Shown: one piece after another, positions 32,052 to 43,797 of the stretch
How positions within the stretch are numbered: the stretch's first letter is position 1
How the letters are laid out: each line of letters begins with the position of its first letter
DNA from: Enoplosus armatus
Taxonomy: Eukaryota > Chordata > Actinopteri > Centrarchiformes > Enoplosidae
Assembly: GCF_043641665.1 (NCBI RefSeq)
Contig: NC_092195.1
Span: 20,395,774 to 20,459,773, forward strand
Direction: 5' to 3'
DNA length: 64,000 bases
Program-made: the position numbers and the translations under genes
Notes under the pieces: generated by a model
Seen by the model: the letters and a program-made list of their open reading frames with translations, nothing else
What the model was told of the DNA's origin: nothing
Database searches by the model: none

Positions 32052-34490
32052 TTCAATTTCAATTCAATTCAATTTTATTTATATAGCGCCAAATCACACC
32101 AAAAGTACTCTCATGACACTTTACAAATAGAGCAGGTCTAGACCGACTCTTTATAATGTTACTACAGAGACCCAACAGGTCCCACCATGAGACAGCACTT
32201 TGGCGACAGTGGCAAGGAAAAACTTCCTTTTAAGAGGCAGAAACCTCGAGCAGAACCAGACTCTAGCTGGGGGGGTCATCTGCTTTGACCGGTTGGGTTT
32301 GAGAGAGAGAGAGAGAGAGAGAGGGGGAGAGACAGATAGACAGACAGGCAGAGATGTATGGCAGCACTAGCAGTAGAAATAGCAGCTATAATTATAATAA
32401 TACTGGAAATTTGACTGATAATAATAGTTACAGCTGTAATACTAGCTGAGATTAATAATAGCAGCTTCAATAGTAACAGAACTACGACTAAACATAATAA
32501 CTGTAGTGATGAGAGTCAGGCAGGCCCATGGCGGCAGCACCCAGGCGTACCAGGACCACGATCCACAGCAACCTGCGAGACGACAAAGCACAAAGAAACT
32601 CCGGGGAAGAAATAAAGTTAGTAACATGCATTGGACTGTGATGAATGTGCAAAGATGAAGAGGGAGAGGAGGAAAGCTCAGTGCATCATGGGAAGTCCCC
32701 CAGCAGTGTAGGCCTATAGCAGCATAACTAGAGGCTGGTCCAGGCAGGCCTGAGCCAGCCCTTAACTATAAGCCTTATCAAAAAACAAGGTTTTAAGCCA
32801 ACTCTTAAAAGTAGAGAGTGTGTCTGCCTCCTGGACCCAAACTGGGAGCCGATTCCACAGGAGAGGAGCTTGATAGCTGAAGGCTCTGGCTCCTGTTCGG
32901 CTTTTGGAGACTCTAGGAACCACAAGCAGCCCTGCATTCTGGAAGCGGAGTGCTCTAGTGGGGTAATAGGGTACTGTGAGCTCTTTAAGATATGAAGGTG
33001 CCTGACCAGTAAGAGCTTTGTAGGTGAGGAGAAGGATTTTAAACTCTATTCTAGATTTTACAGGGAGCCAGTGCAGAGAAGCTAATACAGGAGAAATATG
33101 ATCTCTTTTCCTGGTTCCTGTCAGTACACGTGCTGCAGCATTCTGGATCAGCTGGAGAGTCCTCAGGGACTTATTGGGACAGCCTGATAATAAGGAATTG
33201 CAATAATCAAGCCTAGACGTGACAAATGCATGGACTAATTTTTCTTCATCTGTTTGAGACAGGATCTTCCTGATTTTTGCAATGTTACGGAGGTGAAAGA
33301 AGCCAGTCCTTGAAGTTTGTTTTACGTGGGAGTTGAAGGACATGTCCTGATCAAAGACAACTCCGAGATTCCTCACGGTGGCGCTGGAGGCCAGGGCAAT
33401 GCCATCTAGGGTAACAATATCCTTAGATACAGTGTTTCTGAGGTGTTCAGGGCCAAGAACAATAACTTCTGTCTTGTCCGAGTTCAACATCAGATAATTA
33501 CAGGTCATCCAGGTCTTTATGTCCTTAAGGCATGCTTGGAGCTTGGCTAACTGATGAGGTTCTTCTGGCCTGATCGATAAATATCATCCGCATAGCAATG
33601 AAAATGTATGGAGTGTTTTCTAATAATATCCCCTAAAGGAAGCATATATAAGGTGAATAGTATTGGTCCAAGCACAGAACCTTGTGGAACTCCGTGACTG
33701 ACTTTGGCGTACATGGAGGATTCATCGTTAACATGTACAAACTGAGATCGATCTGATAAATACGACTTAAACCAGCTTAGTGCGGTTCCTTTGATGCCAA
33801 TTAAATGTTCCAGTCTCTGTAATAGGATATGATGGTCAATGGTGTCGAATGCAGCACTAAGATCTAACAAAACAAGTATAGAGACAAGTCCTTTGTCTGA
33901 TGCAGTTAGAAGGTCATCTGTAACTTTCACCAGTGCTGTCTCTGTGCTATGATGAGCTCTGAAACCTGACTGAAAGTCCTCAAGCAACTTATTGTCATGT
34001 AGAAAATCACACAGCTGGTTGGCGACTGCTTTCTCAAGAATCTTGGAGAGAAAGGGAAGGTTAGATATAGGTCTATAGTTGGCTAAAACCTCTGGATCAA
34101 GAGTGGGCTTTTTAAGAAGAGGTTTAATTACAGCTACTTTAAAGGACTGTGGTACGTAGCCTGTTAATAAAGACAGATTGATCATGTCTAGTAAAGAAGT
34201 GCTGACTAAAGGTAAAACCTCTTTGAGCAGCCAGGTTGGGATGGGGTCTGAGAGACAAGCTGATGGCTTAGATAAAGAGATGGTTTTAGTAATTTGGTGA
34301 AGGTCAATGGGAGAAAAGCAATCTAAATATACATCAGGTTTTACAGCTATTTCTGAGATTCCTGTGTTTGAAGGTAAGATACCACCTGAAGACAGGAGGT
34401 GATCAATTCTGTCTCTAATAGTTAGAATTTTATCATTAATTAGTAATACGAAGAAGGTCATGATGTCTTTTTTTAATGATTCCAATTAAT
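32052..34490 (-). mobile_element. L2/CR1-type non-LTR retrotransposon, copy 2
   Basis: Copy of the element at 22182 with the same 5' truncation point and the same flanks on both sides, so it was duplicated with the Ig unit and not inserted independently. The 3' region has a shorter GACA tract. The right flank carries the unidentified insert also seen in copy 1. Confidence 0.78.
32762..34485 (-). pseudogene. Reverse transcriptase ORF, copy 2, broken by a 10-nt deletion
   Basis: Two open frames (33547-34485 and 32762-33508) together cover the RT. At about 33583 ten bases (AGCTGGGTAT in copy 1) are missing just after the YADD motif, shifting the frame. The C-terminus of this copy, ADTLSTFKSWLKTLFFDKAYS, is the one expected for this family and shows that copy 1 is shifted there. 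Each copy is dead for a different reason. Confidence 0.82.
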
Positions 34491-35452
34491 ATTGAGCTTT
34501 TTCGCTGCATAACATGAGTTTATATATTTAAAATAATATTTTGATTGTGAAGGTTTCGGATGCTGATCTATGTGAGAGGCACCAAGACAGAAACTTGAGA
34601 GTTATTACATTTTGACGGAGCGCTTCTGTTTGATTTCCTTTACGGCACTGGTTTCAGCGGCCCAGGAACCTCCCAGACCACTTGCATGTGTTGCGACTGG
34701 AGTCGGTGAGGGAGACGCACACAAAGGAGAGACGAGAGTCAACGAGTCAAAGAAAAGTCATTTCACATGGCGTGCTCTGAAAAGAGAAAACAGACAGCCA
34801 AAACGGAGTTCACAAAAAAGGAAAAGCCAAACTCAAGCTACACTTTTTCTGTCACTTCTGTGAAATTAAGCACTTTATTTTATGCTTGAGGAAATCTTCT
34901 CGAACTGGACCTCTTTGAATTGTATTTGAATACTCCTGCTACATACTATATTAATATATGTTCTTATATATACTGTTATTGTATAGTTCTGGGGGGGGGG
35001 CACCACAAAGCCAGCAGCAGCCCTGGATCTGTGTCTGTCCCTTTGTTAGGGCTGTATGCGTTCCCTGTGCTGTTTGTCTCCTTTGCCTCCTCTGTCCTCT
35101 CTGGCTCTGCCCAGGTGTGCTACATCATGATCTTCAGTCTTCAGTGAGGAGCACCTGGCCTGTAAAGGACTGCTGGTCTTGCTGCCTCTCAGCCTGGGAT
35201 TGTTGTGTGGCTTTTGGTTTTCCTGATTTCTGTGATTCAATATGAAGCTGAGGTCAAAGATCACGACCAAGACTTTTCACATTTACTATCCCAGGTTGGC
35301 TCCTTTCTATTCATTTGGGACATGGAGTTATAATGAGATACGAGGAGATGGTGAGAAGCTGTGATGTAGAAAATCATTTGATTTCCAGTTATTTAACTTG
35401 TTTTGATTCGTTTTCATTGTCAAGCAACAATGGTGAAATGTTCAATCTGATG

Positions 35453-35454
<2 letters not shown>
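34491..35454. other. Spacer with shorter copy of the unidentified insert
   Basis: Matches 24693-25714, but about 80 nt including most of the G-rich tract are missing (only 10 G at 34991-35000). No gene supported. Confidence 0.5.

Positions 35455-35505
<51 letters not shown>
35455..35505. repeat. (TG)n microsatellite beside V1.9
   Basis: A 51-nt TG tract. Confidence 0.95.
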
Positions 35506-35507
<2 letters not shown>

Positions 35508-35613
35508 TCAGTGAAGTGTATCAGTCTCTGCAGTAGCTTCCAGCTGCAGCAGTCAGTTCAGTTTCTGTTCAGTCTGACTGAGGGAGGTTTTTGTACGACG
35601 CTTTTTCACTGTG

Positions 35614-36087
35614 TGAACAACCACTGACTGTTGATATAGTGAGCACTCTGACAGTAGTAAACTGCTGCATCTTCAGTCTGGACTCCACTGATGGTCAGAG
35701 TGAAGTCAGAGTTTGATCCACTGCCTGTAAAACGACCTGGAATCCCTGATGCTCGAGTGCTAGCAAAGTAAATGAGGAGTTTAGGAGCTTCTCCATCTCT
35801 CTGTTGGTACCAGGCTAAGTAGTTATTATTATAAACATTCTGACTGGTCCTACATCTGATGGAGACGGAGCCTCCCAGAGCAGAGCTCACTGCTCCAGGC
35901 TGAGTCACTGTGACCTGGCCTCTGGACTCTGAGGACACAGAGACAACAACATAAAGCAGCGTCGTGGTTTTGTGGGCTTCATTTCAGAGGGACGGATGTT
36001 CATAGAGGAGAGCGGTTTGATTCTCTGGACTTTACCTGTGAAGCAGCAGCAGAGGAGAGTCCAGATGAGGACGGAGGTCAAAGTCAT
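35614..36087 (-). CDS. Ig light chain V gene V1.9
   Basis: Leader exon 36036-36087, V exon 35614-35928, RSS heptamer 35607-35613 and nonamer 35586-35594. Short CDR1 NVYNNNY (as V1.6), CDR2 FAS, CDR3 [10 protein letters not shown]. First V of the C5 cluster. Confidence 0.93.
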
Positions 36088-36622
36088 GTTTTTGATGAGG
36101 AGGATTTCTGTGGCTTCTGTTGTCATGAAGGACAGCTGTCAGTCATCCAGTGTTCAACTCTCAGGACTATAAACTCTCCCAGAGCACTGGAGCATGGAGC
36201 TGCTGATGCAAAGTGGCTCTCTATGGAAATGCTCTGACTGACTCCAACAGGGACTTGGATCACTCTGATGATGCTGTTAATCAATGGATCAATCACTTTA
36301 TCACATTATTGATTAGAAATTATTTAATACACATTTTATATGATTCTGGCTTCATGCTCGTGGACAAAGTTAGTTTCAAAATGTTTTGTCTTGTTGTTAT
36401 ATAATATTAATATAGATTTGATTTTAAATGAATATATATACAATAAAAACATACATTCTGTAAATCTGGGGCTCTGTGTTATTGTCACTTTTCATTTTAT
36501 CTGACAGAATTTGAGCAACAGAATCTAATTTTGGTGAGTTTGTTTGTGTCAAAGTCAGAGAGCCGTGTCTCTCTACAGTCAGAGGTTTTTGTACGGCGGC
36601 TCAATGACTTTGTATCACTGTG

Positions 36623-36660
36623 GTTGACTTTTGGTGGAGGAACCAGACTGGATGTTGGAA
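36623..36660 (+). CDS. J segment Ja of cluster C5 ([12 protein letters not shown])
   Basis: RSS nonamer 36584-36592, heptamer 36616-36622, 23-nt spacer. First codon TTG (Leu), the same as in the hybrid J of cluster C3. Confidence 0.94.
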
Positions 36661-36965
36661 GTAAGTCAAACCTTTAAAAACCTCTTTTACTTCAGTAACT
36701 GTTTTTCTTCCTTTATGTTCAACATGCCAGAAAACTAGTTGACTTTGATTCATAATTTTTATAGAAATATTTTGCAGAAATCCAAAAACTCATTGTAATA
36801 AATATCAAATATTAATCCGGAAGATAAATCATTACTTCCATCTTTAATGGTAAAGTTGCATCTTGAGGGCTTGTAGGTTCAGTTCAGTCTGTCAGAGTCA
36901 GAGAGCCGTGTCTCTCTACAGTCAGAGGTTTTTGTACGGCGGCTCAATGACTTTGTATCACTGTG

Positions 36966-37003
36966 GTACACGTTCGGTGGAGGAACCAGACTGGATGTTG
37001 GAA
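36966..37003 (+). CDS. J segment Jb of cluster C5 ([12 protein letters not shown])
   Basis: RSS nonamer 36927-36935, heptamer 36959-36965, 23-nt spacer; Jb-type codons, first residue Tyr. Confidence 0.94.
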
Positions 37004-37804
37004 GTAAGTTTCTGCACAAATACTCAATAAAATATTGTAAAGTAATGTTTTAAATCCACTTTTTGGATGTTGGAGGCAGATAAATATATCTTGTTTGAAC
37101 ACTTTTAGTCTTCATGTCTTTATTTCTCCTCCTTTATCATGGAGGCTGACTCAGAGCAGCTTTACTAAACTGTCTTTACACATTCCTGTCACACTGAAGT
37201 TTCAACAGCTTCAAGTGGAGAAAAGATCAAACTTTAATCACCAGGATTAGTGTTAAATTTTACACCACAATGATAACTGTTGTTATGATGGATTCAAACG
37301 TGCTCAAGTAAAACTGAACAGAGTGAAGATAAAGACGGGTATTTGAATATGTGTAAAATCTCTGATCTCTTTATTGTGTCATATATTGTCTCAAATCCTG
37401 TTTGAAAATCTTTTCAACTGTTTGCTGATGATGATTTAAATGTACACGAAGAACATTTGATTGTCGTCAGTTCATTTTCTGTATTTATTCAAGTTTCCAC
37501 TGAATACTTTAAAGTCATGTATAGTTGAGATCTTTTGCCAAACGTGCTCCTTTTATTTCCAGTGTAGTTTGATATATTTCAGGTCGTCCTGTATGATGAT
37601 TCTCTCTGTGCTGAGATGCATGAGAGGCTTCTTAAAGGGAAGTGAAACAATGTGTGAGTGAGTGACTGGTGGAGCAGAAAAACCATCTGACAGAAACTCC
37701 TTAAAGGAGAAAATCAGCTCTCACACAGTGAAGGTGTCCAAGTGTCTGGTGGTTGATTGACAGCTGTGTGGTCCCCGTCCTCTAAGCTGATTGGTGTCTC
37801 CTAG

Positions 37805-38136
37805 GTGATGCCCGTCCCACCCTGACGGTGCTGCCCCCCTCCAGGGAGGAGGTTGAGAAGGGGAAGGCCACGCTCATGTGCCTGGCCAACAAGGGCTTCC
37901 CCTCAGACTGGAGTCTGGCCTGGAAGGTGGACGGCAGCAGCAGCAGCAGCAGCAGCTGGGAGGAGAGCAGGAGCCCCGGGGTGCTGGAGAAGGACGGCCA
38001 CTACAGCTGGAGCAGCACTCTGAGGCTAACTGCAGACCAGTGGGGGAAGGTGGGCTCTGTGACCTGCGAGGCCACCCAGGGCTCCCAGGCTCCGCTCTCA
38101 GAGACACTGAGGAGAGACCAGTGTTCCCAGTCCTGA
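37805..38136 (+). CDS. Ig light chain constant exon C5 (SREEVEKG subtype)
   Basis: Differs from C1-C4 near the domain start: [16 protein letters not shown] replaces [16 protein letters not shown]. The change is confined to a block of about 20 nt, with the rest nearly identical. 7 Ser codons. AATAAA at 38306-38311. The J-C intron 37004-37804 holds no other gene. Confidence 0.96.
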
Positions 38137-39070
38137 CCCGACTCACTGGGACTCTGCTGCTGGTTTCACTCTGCTACTGCTCTCAGTCTGCACTCTGTGA
38201 CACTGTCTCTCTCTCTTTCTGTCTTCAAACAAACTTAACATTATGCAACTTCACATTCACATTTTCATCGTTGTAATAATGCTGCTGCTTTTGATGTTGT
38301 AAAACAATAAAGATCATTTTCTTCAGATCAATTCGTCTTTTCATGGTTGACTTTATTCCAACAACAGGTGCCTTTTTCTATATTTTCAAAGGAGCAGGAT
38401 TATAACTCAAGTCAGAGAGAGATTTTCTCTTCACTGGTGATGAGAATGTGTGAAAGAAGAATGGAAGGAGGCCATTTTTATAAAAGTAGATCAAAGTGTT
38501 TACATTAATCTAAAATACTGAAGAGTGTTTTGAGGACTAGAAACAAAGTGTAGAGTGTCGTCAGCATAAGGTGATAACACATAGTTCTTATTTTAGATTT
38601 TACACAATTTCTTCTTCAGGTCTCCACTGTTACTGCTCTGTATAACAAAGTGAATTTGAGAGTAAAATAACTGCTTCTGGTTGTTCTAATGGAGTTAATG
38701 CATATCTCTGCCCTCTAATGTTGTGTCAGAACCAGAACAGATAACAGGTAGAGGCTACGCAGAACTGTCAATCACCTGCTGTGCTGTGGAGACGCCTTGA
38801 TCCTGATGTTCAACTGAAGCTTTGAAGACTTTGATCTTCATATCACACTTATTTTGACAGCTTCATATTCATTGTTTGCCCTTCTGTTTGTTTGTGAATG
38901 CTTCATTTGAAACACTTAATCCGCTGTCAGTGATTGAATTTCCATCTGCTGAGGAAGATCATGTGATAGGATTGAAAGCGCCACAACAAGAAGATGGAAG
39001 GGACCAGAAGTACAAATTAGAAGTGAATAAGTGAAATGTGTAGTCTTTTAAATAAAGTGAATGAGATGTG

Positions 39071-39072
<2 letters not shown>
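38137..39072. other. Spacer C5 to V1.10, no gene
   Basis: Shortened form of the C-to-V spacer, ending AATAAAGTGAATGAGATGTGC before the TG tract. It lacks the AGGTCA repeat and SINE tail. The same short form lies before V1.12. Confidence 0.55.

Positions 39073-39101
<29 letters not shown>
39073..39101. repeat. (TG)n microsatellite beside V1.10
   Basis: A 29-nt TG tract, the shortest in the window. Confidence 0.95.
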
Positions 39102-39103
<2 letters not shown>

Positions 39104-39209
39104 TCAGTGAAGTGTATCAGTCTCTGCAGTAGCCTCCAGCTGCAGCAGTCAGTTCAGTTTCTGTTCAGTCTGACTGAGGGAGGTTTTTGTACGATGCTTT
39201 TTCACTGTG

Positions 39210-39683
39210 TGAACACATCCTGACTGTTGATATAGTGATAACTCTGACAGTAGTAAACTGCTGCATCTTCAGTCTGGACTCCACTGATGGTCAGAGTGAA
39301 GTCAGAGTTTGATCCACTGCCTGTAAAACGACCTGGAATCCCTGATGCTCGAGTGCTAGCTCGATAAATGAGGAGTTTAGGAGCTTCTCCATCTCTCTGT
39401 TGGTACCAGGATAAAGAGCTCCCGCCATAAACATTCTGACTGGTCCTACATCTGATGGAGACGGAGCCTCCCAGAGCAGAGCTCACTGCTCCAGGCTGAG
39501 TCACTGTGACCTGGCCTCTGGACTCTGAGGACACAGAGACAACAACATAAAGCAGCGTCGTGGTTTTGTGGGCTTCATTTCAGAGGGACGGATGTTCATA
39601 GAGGAGAGCGGTTTGATTCTCTGGACTTTACCTGTGAAGCAGCAGCAGAGGAGAGTCCAGATGAGGACGGAGGTCAAAGTCAT
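39210..39683 (-). CDS. Ig light chain V gene V1.10
   Basis: Leader exon 39632-39683, V exon 39210-39524, RSS heptamer 39203-39209 and nonamer 39182-39190 (one spacer base differs: GCATCGT). CDR1 NVYGGSS followed by LSWYQQ (Ser where the others have Ala), CDR2 RAS, CDR3 [11 protein letters not shown]-only cassette with V2.3. Confidence 0.93.
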
Positions 39684-40096
39684 GTTTTTGATGAGGAGGA
39701 TTTCTGTGGCTTCTGTTGTCATGAAGGACAGCTGTCAGTCATCCAGTGTTCAACTCTCAGGACTATAAACTCTCCCAGAGCACTGGAGCATGGAGCTGCT
39801 GATGCAAAGTGGCTCTCTATGGAAATGCTCTGACTGACTATCAGCTTGCTGTTACAAAGTTGTGTGTCAGACACTGTTCTTGTGCCACAGTGGAACAAAT
39901 CGGGACGAAACGTGGACAAGAAGTCCCAAAGGTGCTCGGAGGAATGGGAATTTCAACATCTACAATTCAAAGACAACTGGGTGACTCCATCTGCTGAAGA
40001 AGACCAAGTGGTATGATTGAAAGCTCCACACCAGCCAGTGGATGGACATTGAGGGAAGATTGCTTTGTTTTTTCAGAGGTCAAGAATGAGCTTCAA

Positions 40097-40262
40097 GGGG
40101 CGCCCCAGTAGTTCATCTAGTCCAGCGCGTACTGTTAAGGCTGAGTCCTTAACGCAGCCCGGGCCCTTTGCTGCATCATCCTCCCACCTCTCCTGTCTAT
40201 CTTCAGCTTTCATTGTCTAATAACAAGAATTGCCCCCCAAAAAATCTAAAAGTCTAAAAATC
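40097..40262 (+). mobile_element. tRNA-derived SINE, copy 3
   Basis: Full-length form with A-box-like TAGTTCATCTAGTCCAGCGCG, GCAGCCCGGGCCC and A-rich end. The end is expanded (AAAAAATCTAAAAGTCTAAA) and is interrupted by the L1-like fragment that starts immediately after it. Confidence 0.62.
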
Positions 40263-41345
40263 TAAGCGTGTCAAAATATTTCAATGTTTATTCAGAGTCA
40301 AACGGGATACAAATTTAATCTGGAATTCTTACCCACTGAACATTTGCGCAATAAAATACATGGCAATCGGTTTATAGTTAAACAGTGCTATGAAGCCCTA
40401 AGTAAGTCCTGCAAAGCAGATCGTGAGATCGTGCAAACGTGGGCTCGAGATCTTGGGGTGGAGATAGATGAGGACACAAGGACAAATATATGGGAGAATG
40501 CTAACAGCATATCCATGTGTAATAGGGCAAAGGAACCGCAATTTAGATTGTTACATCGTCTTCAGTTATCACCACAACTTAGAAATAAGATGGACCCAAA
40601 GAAATCAGCTTTATGTATTAAGTGTAATGTAGAAGTGGGTCGTTTTTTACATACTGTATGGACCTGTGTACATATTCAGGATTTCTGGGTGAAAGTTGTT
40701 TCCAAGTTAAATTTGATTTTTAATGAAGAGTTGGACTTAGATCCACTCTTTCTTCTGTTAGGAAGACCACACTTGAGAATTAAGCAGAATTATAGGAAAA
40801 AGTTACTGAATGTACTAACCTATGCTGCACGTAAGAGCATACGAATAAAATGGGTCTCAAATAAACCACCCACAGTTTCTGAGTGGCATAAGATCATTTT
40901 TGACCTTTTACCCATGGAATATCTAACATACTGGTCTAAAGGCAAAATTGGTATATTTTATGAGGTATTGACGCCGTTCCTTCAATATGTCGGGCCTAGA
41001 ATAGCCAATATATTCTGGAATGTACTTCCTAGGCCAAGGAATGATGGCTGAGTGTTATGGAGAGGCACTGATGTCTATGTTTATACCTGCATTATCGTCA
41101 CTATCATTATCTTAATTATTATTATTTTTTTTATATATATGTATGTGTTTTTTTTTCCTTTCCATGTATGTATTGTTTTTATTAACAATGTTCCACCATG
41201 TTTGTGAACCATGATTGTGCTGTGCTGGATCGTTGAAGGGGGGGGGGGGGGGGGGGGCGTTCATGTAAATCTTGTATGTATGAAAATTATACATCCTGTA
41301 TACAATACAATACAATACAATTCATAATAAAGATGTGTTCCAAAA
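40263..41345 (+). mobile_element. L1-like LINE 3' end inserted in a SINE tail, copy A
   Basis: Starts just after the SINE tail, ends with AATAAAGATGTG at about 41326-41337 and an A/T-rich tail, then the V2 3' flank resumes (ATGTAAATCAGATGAACTG). In the V1.1 and V1.2 units the SINE tail runs straight into that flank, giving the empty site. It contains ORF2 coding (40284-41051), a 20-G tract (41238-41257) and a short ATACA repeat at 41300. Confidence 0.72.
40284..41051 (+). CDS. C-terminal ORF2 fragment of L1-like LINE, copy A
   Basis: A 255-residue open frame. Around residues 113-130 it has C-X2-C-X8-H-X4-C (CIKCNVEVGRFLHTVWTC), followed by IQDFWVKV, the arrangement typical of the C-terminal zinc-knuckle region of L1-clade ORF2. 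RT and endonuclease are missing, so this is a 5'-truncated insertion. It encodes nothing that links it to Ig function. The sequence differs from the L1-like piece at the window start, so it is a separate family or lineage. Confidence 0.72.
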   Translation: MFIQSQTGYKFNLEFLPTEHLRNKIHGNRFIVKQCYEALSKSCKADREIVQTWARDLGVEIDEDTRTNIWENANSISMCNRAKEPQFRLLHRLQLSPQLRNKMDPKKSALCIKCNVEVGRFLHTVWTCVHIQDFWVKVVSKLNLIFNEELDLDPLFLLLGRPHLRIKQNYRKKLLNVLTYAARKSIRIKWVSNKPPTVSEWHKIIFDLLPMEYLTYWSKGKIGIFYEVLTPFLQYVGPRIANIFWNVLPRPRNDG

Positions 41346-41811
41346 AATATATATATTTCAATGTAAATCAGATGAACTGTATGTGTTTTATAGATGAAGG
41401 GTGCCATTGGTAGAAACACAGTTTTAGTAGTGTTCATAAAGTTTATTGAATATGAGTAAACTACAAAGTATTTGAATTATGAAGTAGGATATCATCAGCA
41501 TATTATAACATGGTAGTATCAGTATCAGCAGTGTGATCTCAAAATATAACACAACTTGTGTGTTTTACTATGAACACAAGCTCATTAAAAACATGTGATG
41601 TGTTTATGTTTGTTGAAAACTAAACTTCAATATTAATGAAATGAATTTCAAATTACACTTAAAATAGTTGAAGATTTATCTGTAAAAGTCATAAATATTC
41701 TAATATTCAAACTAGTGTTAATGTGTTGGACTTCATTGTCAGTCAAACTTCTAAAGTGTCTCTATTTCTGTGCAGCTGCTGATTCAGATCAGTTCCTCTC
41801 CAGCTGAGGGA
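41346..41811. other. Spacer left of V2.3, no gene
   Basis: V2 3' flank as at 5406-5865. No gene seen. Confidence 0.6.
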
Positions 41812-41835
41812 GGTTTTTGTACGACGTTCACTGTG
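41812..41835 (-). other. RSS of V2.3 with 8-nt spacer
   Basis: Heptamer CACAGTG (41829-41835) and nonamer ACAAAAACC (41812-41820) are perfect, but the spacer is 8 nt (41821-41828). This is the cleanest spacer-only lesion of the three defective V2 copies. Confidence 0.9.
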
Positions 41836-42403
41836 TGAACAGCCAGCTGTTACACTGCTGACAATAATAATCTCCTGTATCTTCAGTCTGGACTCCTCTG
41901 ATGGTCAGAGTGAAGTCAGTCCCAGATCCACTTCCACTAAAACGGTCTGAAACTCCAGACTGACGGTTTGTGGCAGAATAAATCAAGAGTTTAGGAGCTT
42001 CTCCGGGTCTCTGAAGGTACCAGTTGAGGCACGTACCAACACTTGAACTGGCTTTACATCTGAGAGAGACAGTCTGTCCTGGAACAACAGACTGAGATCC
42101 AGGAGACTGAGTCAGGATCTTTTGACCTGATGAACCTGGAAAACATGAACAAGAGGAGAAGGGTTATTGAGACAAATCCAGTTTGGAGAAAGATGATCAA
42201 CATCCAAACAGAAGAGTCTCATTTCTTTAACACGGAGAATAGATGGAAGAAGGTCAATGCTGCTTGTTTCAGTGTTTCTCCGTCACAGCAGAACATCATT
42301 GTGGTGAACCTGGTTGCATCCTGAAGCAAAGTGTTCACGAGAGAGTCTCACCCTGAACAAGGAGCCCCAGGGCGGCCAGCAGTAGAAGCAGTGACATCAT
42401 CAT
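41836..42403 (-). CDS. Ig light chain V gene V2.3 (open, but RSS spacer short)
   Basis: Exon 1 42352-42403, exon 2 41836-42135, fully open with Cys, Trp and Cys intact. CDR2 SAT, CDR3 QQCNSWLF (codon CTG where V2.1 has CCG). The coding part is sound, but the 8-nt RSS spacer and the replaced promoter region make rearrangement and expression unlikely. It could still serve as a donor for gene conversion; that is inference. Confidence 0.85.
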
Positions 42404-42415
42404 TGTGCTGCCGGG

Positions 42416-42665
42416 TTGAAGATGTATGTGTGACGCATCCACGGTTTAGCATTTGTAGCTTCTTTGCAGCTACATCCATATTTGAAGCATTATCTGCTGC
42501 CGTGGCTACAACCTTGTGTTCTATCAGAATCTGCTTTATTGGCCGAGCACGTGAACACATTCAAGGAATTTTACTCTCAATGATCTCACACACTGAGAGA
42601 CACACAGCAGAACAAGAACAGCAAAGCTTAACAAAGTCAAGTTGAATCTATTTTATTTATATGTC
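42416..42665 (-). mobile_element. Retroposon 3'-end fragment upstream of V2.3
   Basis: Same junction and same sequence as upstream of V2.2 (AGAATCTGCTTTATTGGCC near 42527), in place of the V2.1 promoter. Confidence 0.5.
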
Positions 42666-42719
42666 ACAAAGCAAATATTTGTTGAGACAGGAAGAGATGC
42701 AGTGATCACCACACATTCA

Positions 42720-43065
42720 TTTATTATGTCTTCTGGTTGTCCGTCCATCCGTCCCATGTCTCATGAACGCCTCGAGGGAATTTCTTTAAATTTGGCACAA
42801 ACGTCCACTTGGACTCAAGAATGAACTGATTACTATTTTGTGGTCAAAGGTCAAAGGTCAAAGGTCACTGTGGCCTCAAAGTAGGTTCATGTTCATAAAT
42901 TCAGAATGAATTGGCGACTCCAGATTTCACACAGATTGACTGGTTCGACACAATGAGTAAACAATAACTAGCACAGTACGGGCACAGTCATCCTCTCTCT
43001 CTCTCTCTGCAGCTGTCACTGTCCAATAAAGGCAAAAATGCATCAAATAAATCTTTGAGAAAAAA
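42720..43065. repeat. Composite AGGTCA repeat and SINE tail left of V1.11
   Basis: Here the AGGTCA array has three half-sites in register (GGTCAAAGGTCAAAGGTCAAAGGTCA, about 42841-42866), one more than at 6897. The SINE tail with CT tract follows (42990-43045). Confidence 0.5.
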
Positions 43066-43653
43066 AAGACAGAACTTTCTGTCTTAATGTATTTGAGTTG
43101 TACTTAGAAGAAAATGTGTTTTGCAAAATGCCTTTTCAGTTTATATGTATGCAGTTATATATAAATATGTGAAGACGTAGTTACATCAAAGAGGTCCCTT
43201 GTGTCTTTTGCCTCTTTATGATTCCAGTTGATATTGACCTTTTCTGTAAATAACAGAAGTTTGTCGTATAAAAATAATATTTAGTGTGACTTGAATGATG
43301 TACAGGTTTTGTTTGGGTCATCTTTGATAATGAAGGTTCTGATGCTGTTCTGTGTCTTCATACTTTCTTTTAACTGGATGTAGTTGAAATAGCTGTGATC
43401 CAGTATGAAGCTGAGGTCAAAGGTCATGACCAAGACTTTGCTCATTAACTGTCCCAGGTTGGCTTCTTTCAATTCACTGGAAGAGAACTGAGTTCATTAT
43501 AAGATAAGAACTTGAGATCATCATGAGATATAAACGGATGGTGAGAAGCTGTGATGGAGAAAGTCATTTGATTTCTGCAAAAACTTCTCTTCATTCATGT
43601 TAATTGGTGGTTAAAGCAACAATGGTGAAACATTCAATCCACCTGCTGACATG

Positions 43654-43654
<1 letters not shown>
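43066..43654. other. Spacer left of V1.11, no gene
   Basis: V1-unit spacer as at 7111-7701, with AGGTCAAAGGTCATGACC near 43415. No gene seen. Confidence 0.55.

Positions 43655-43689
<35 letters not shown>
43655..43689. repeat. (TG)n microsatellite beside V1.11
   Basis: A 35-nt TG tract. Confidence 0.95.
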
Positions 43690-43691
<2 letters not shown>

Positions 43692-43797
43692 TCAATGAAG
43701 TGTATCAGTCTCTGCAGTAGCTTCCAGCTGCAGCAGTCAGTTCAGTTTCTGTTCAGTCTGACTGAGGGAGGTTTTTGTACGACGCTTTTTCACTGTG

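Noticed and set aside
40097..40200. A tRNA gene
   Set aside because: A-box-like sequence is present, but there is no cloverleaf or B box; it is followed by a SINE body and A-rich tail.
41112..41315. A minus-strand frame with poly-Pro over the G tract
   Set aside because: Created by the homopolymer in the LINE 3' UTR; the length varies between copies and no conserved protein sequence is present.
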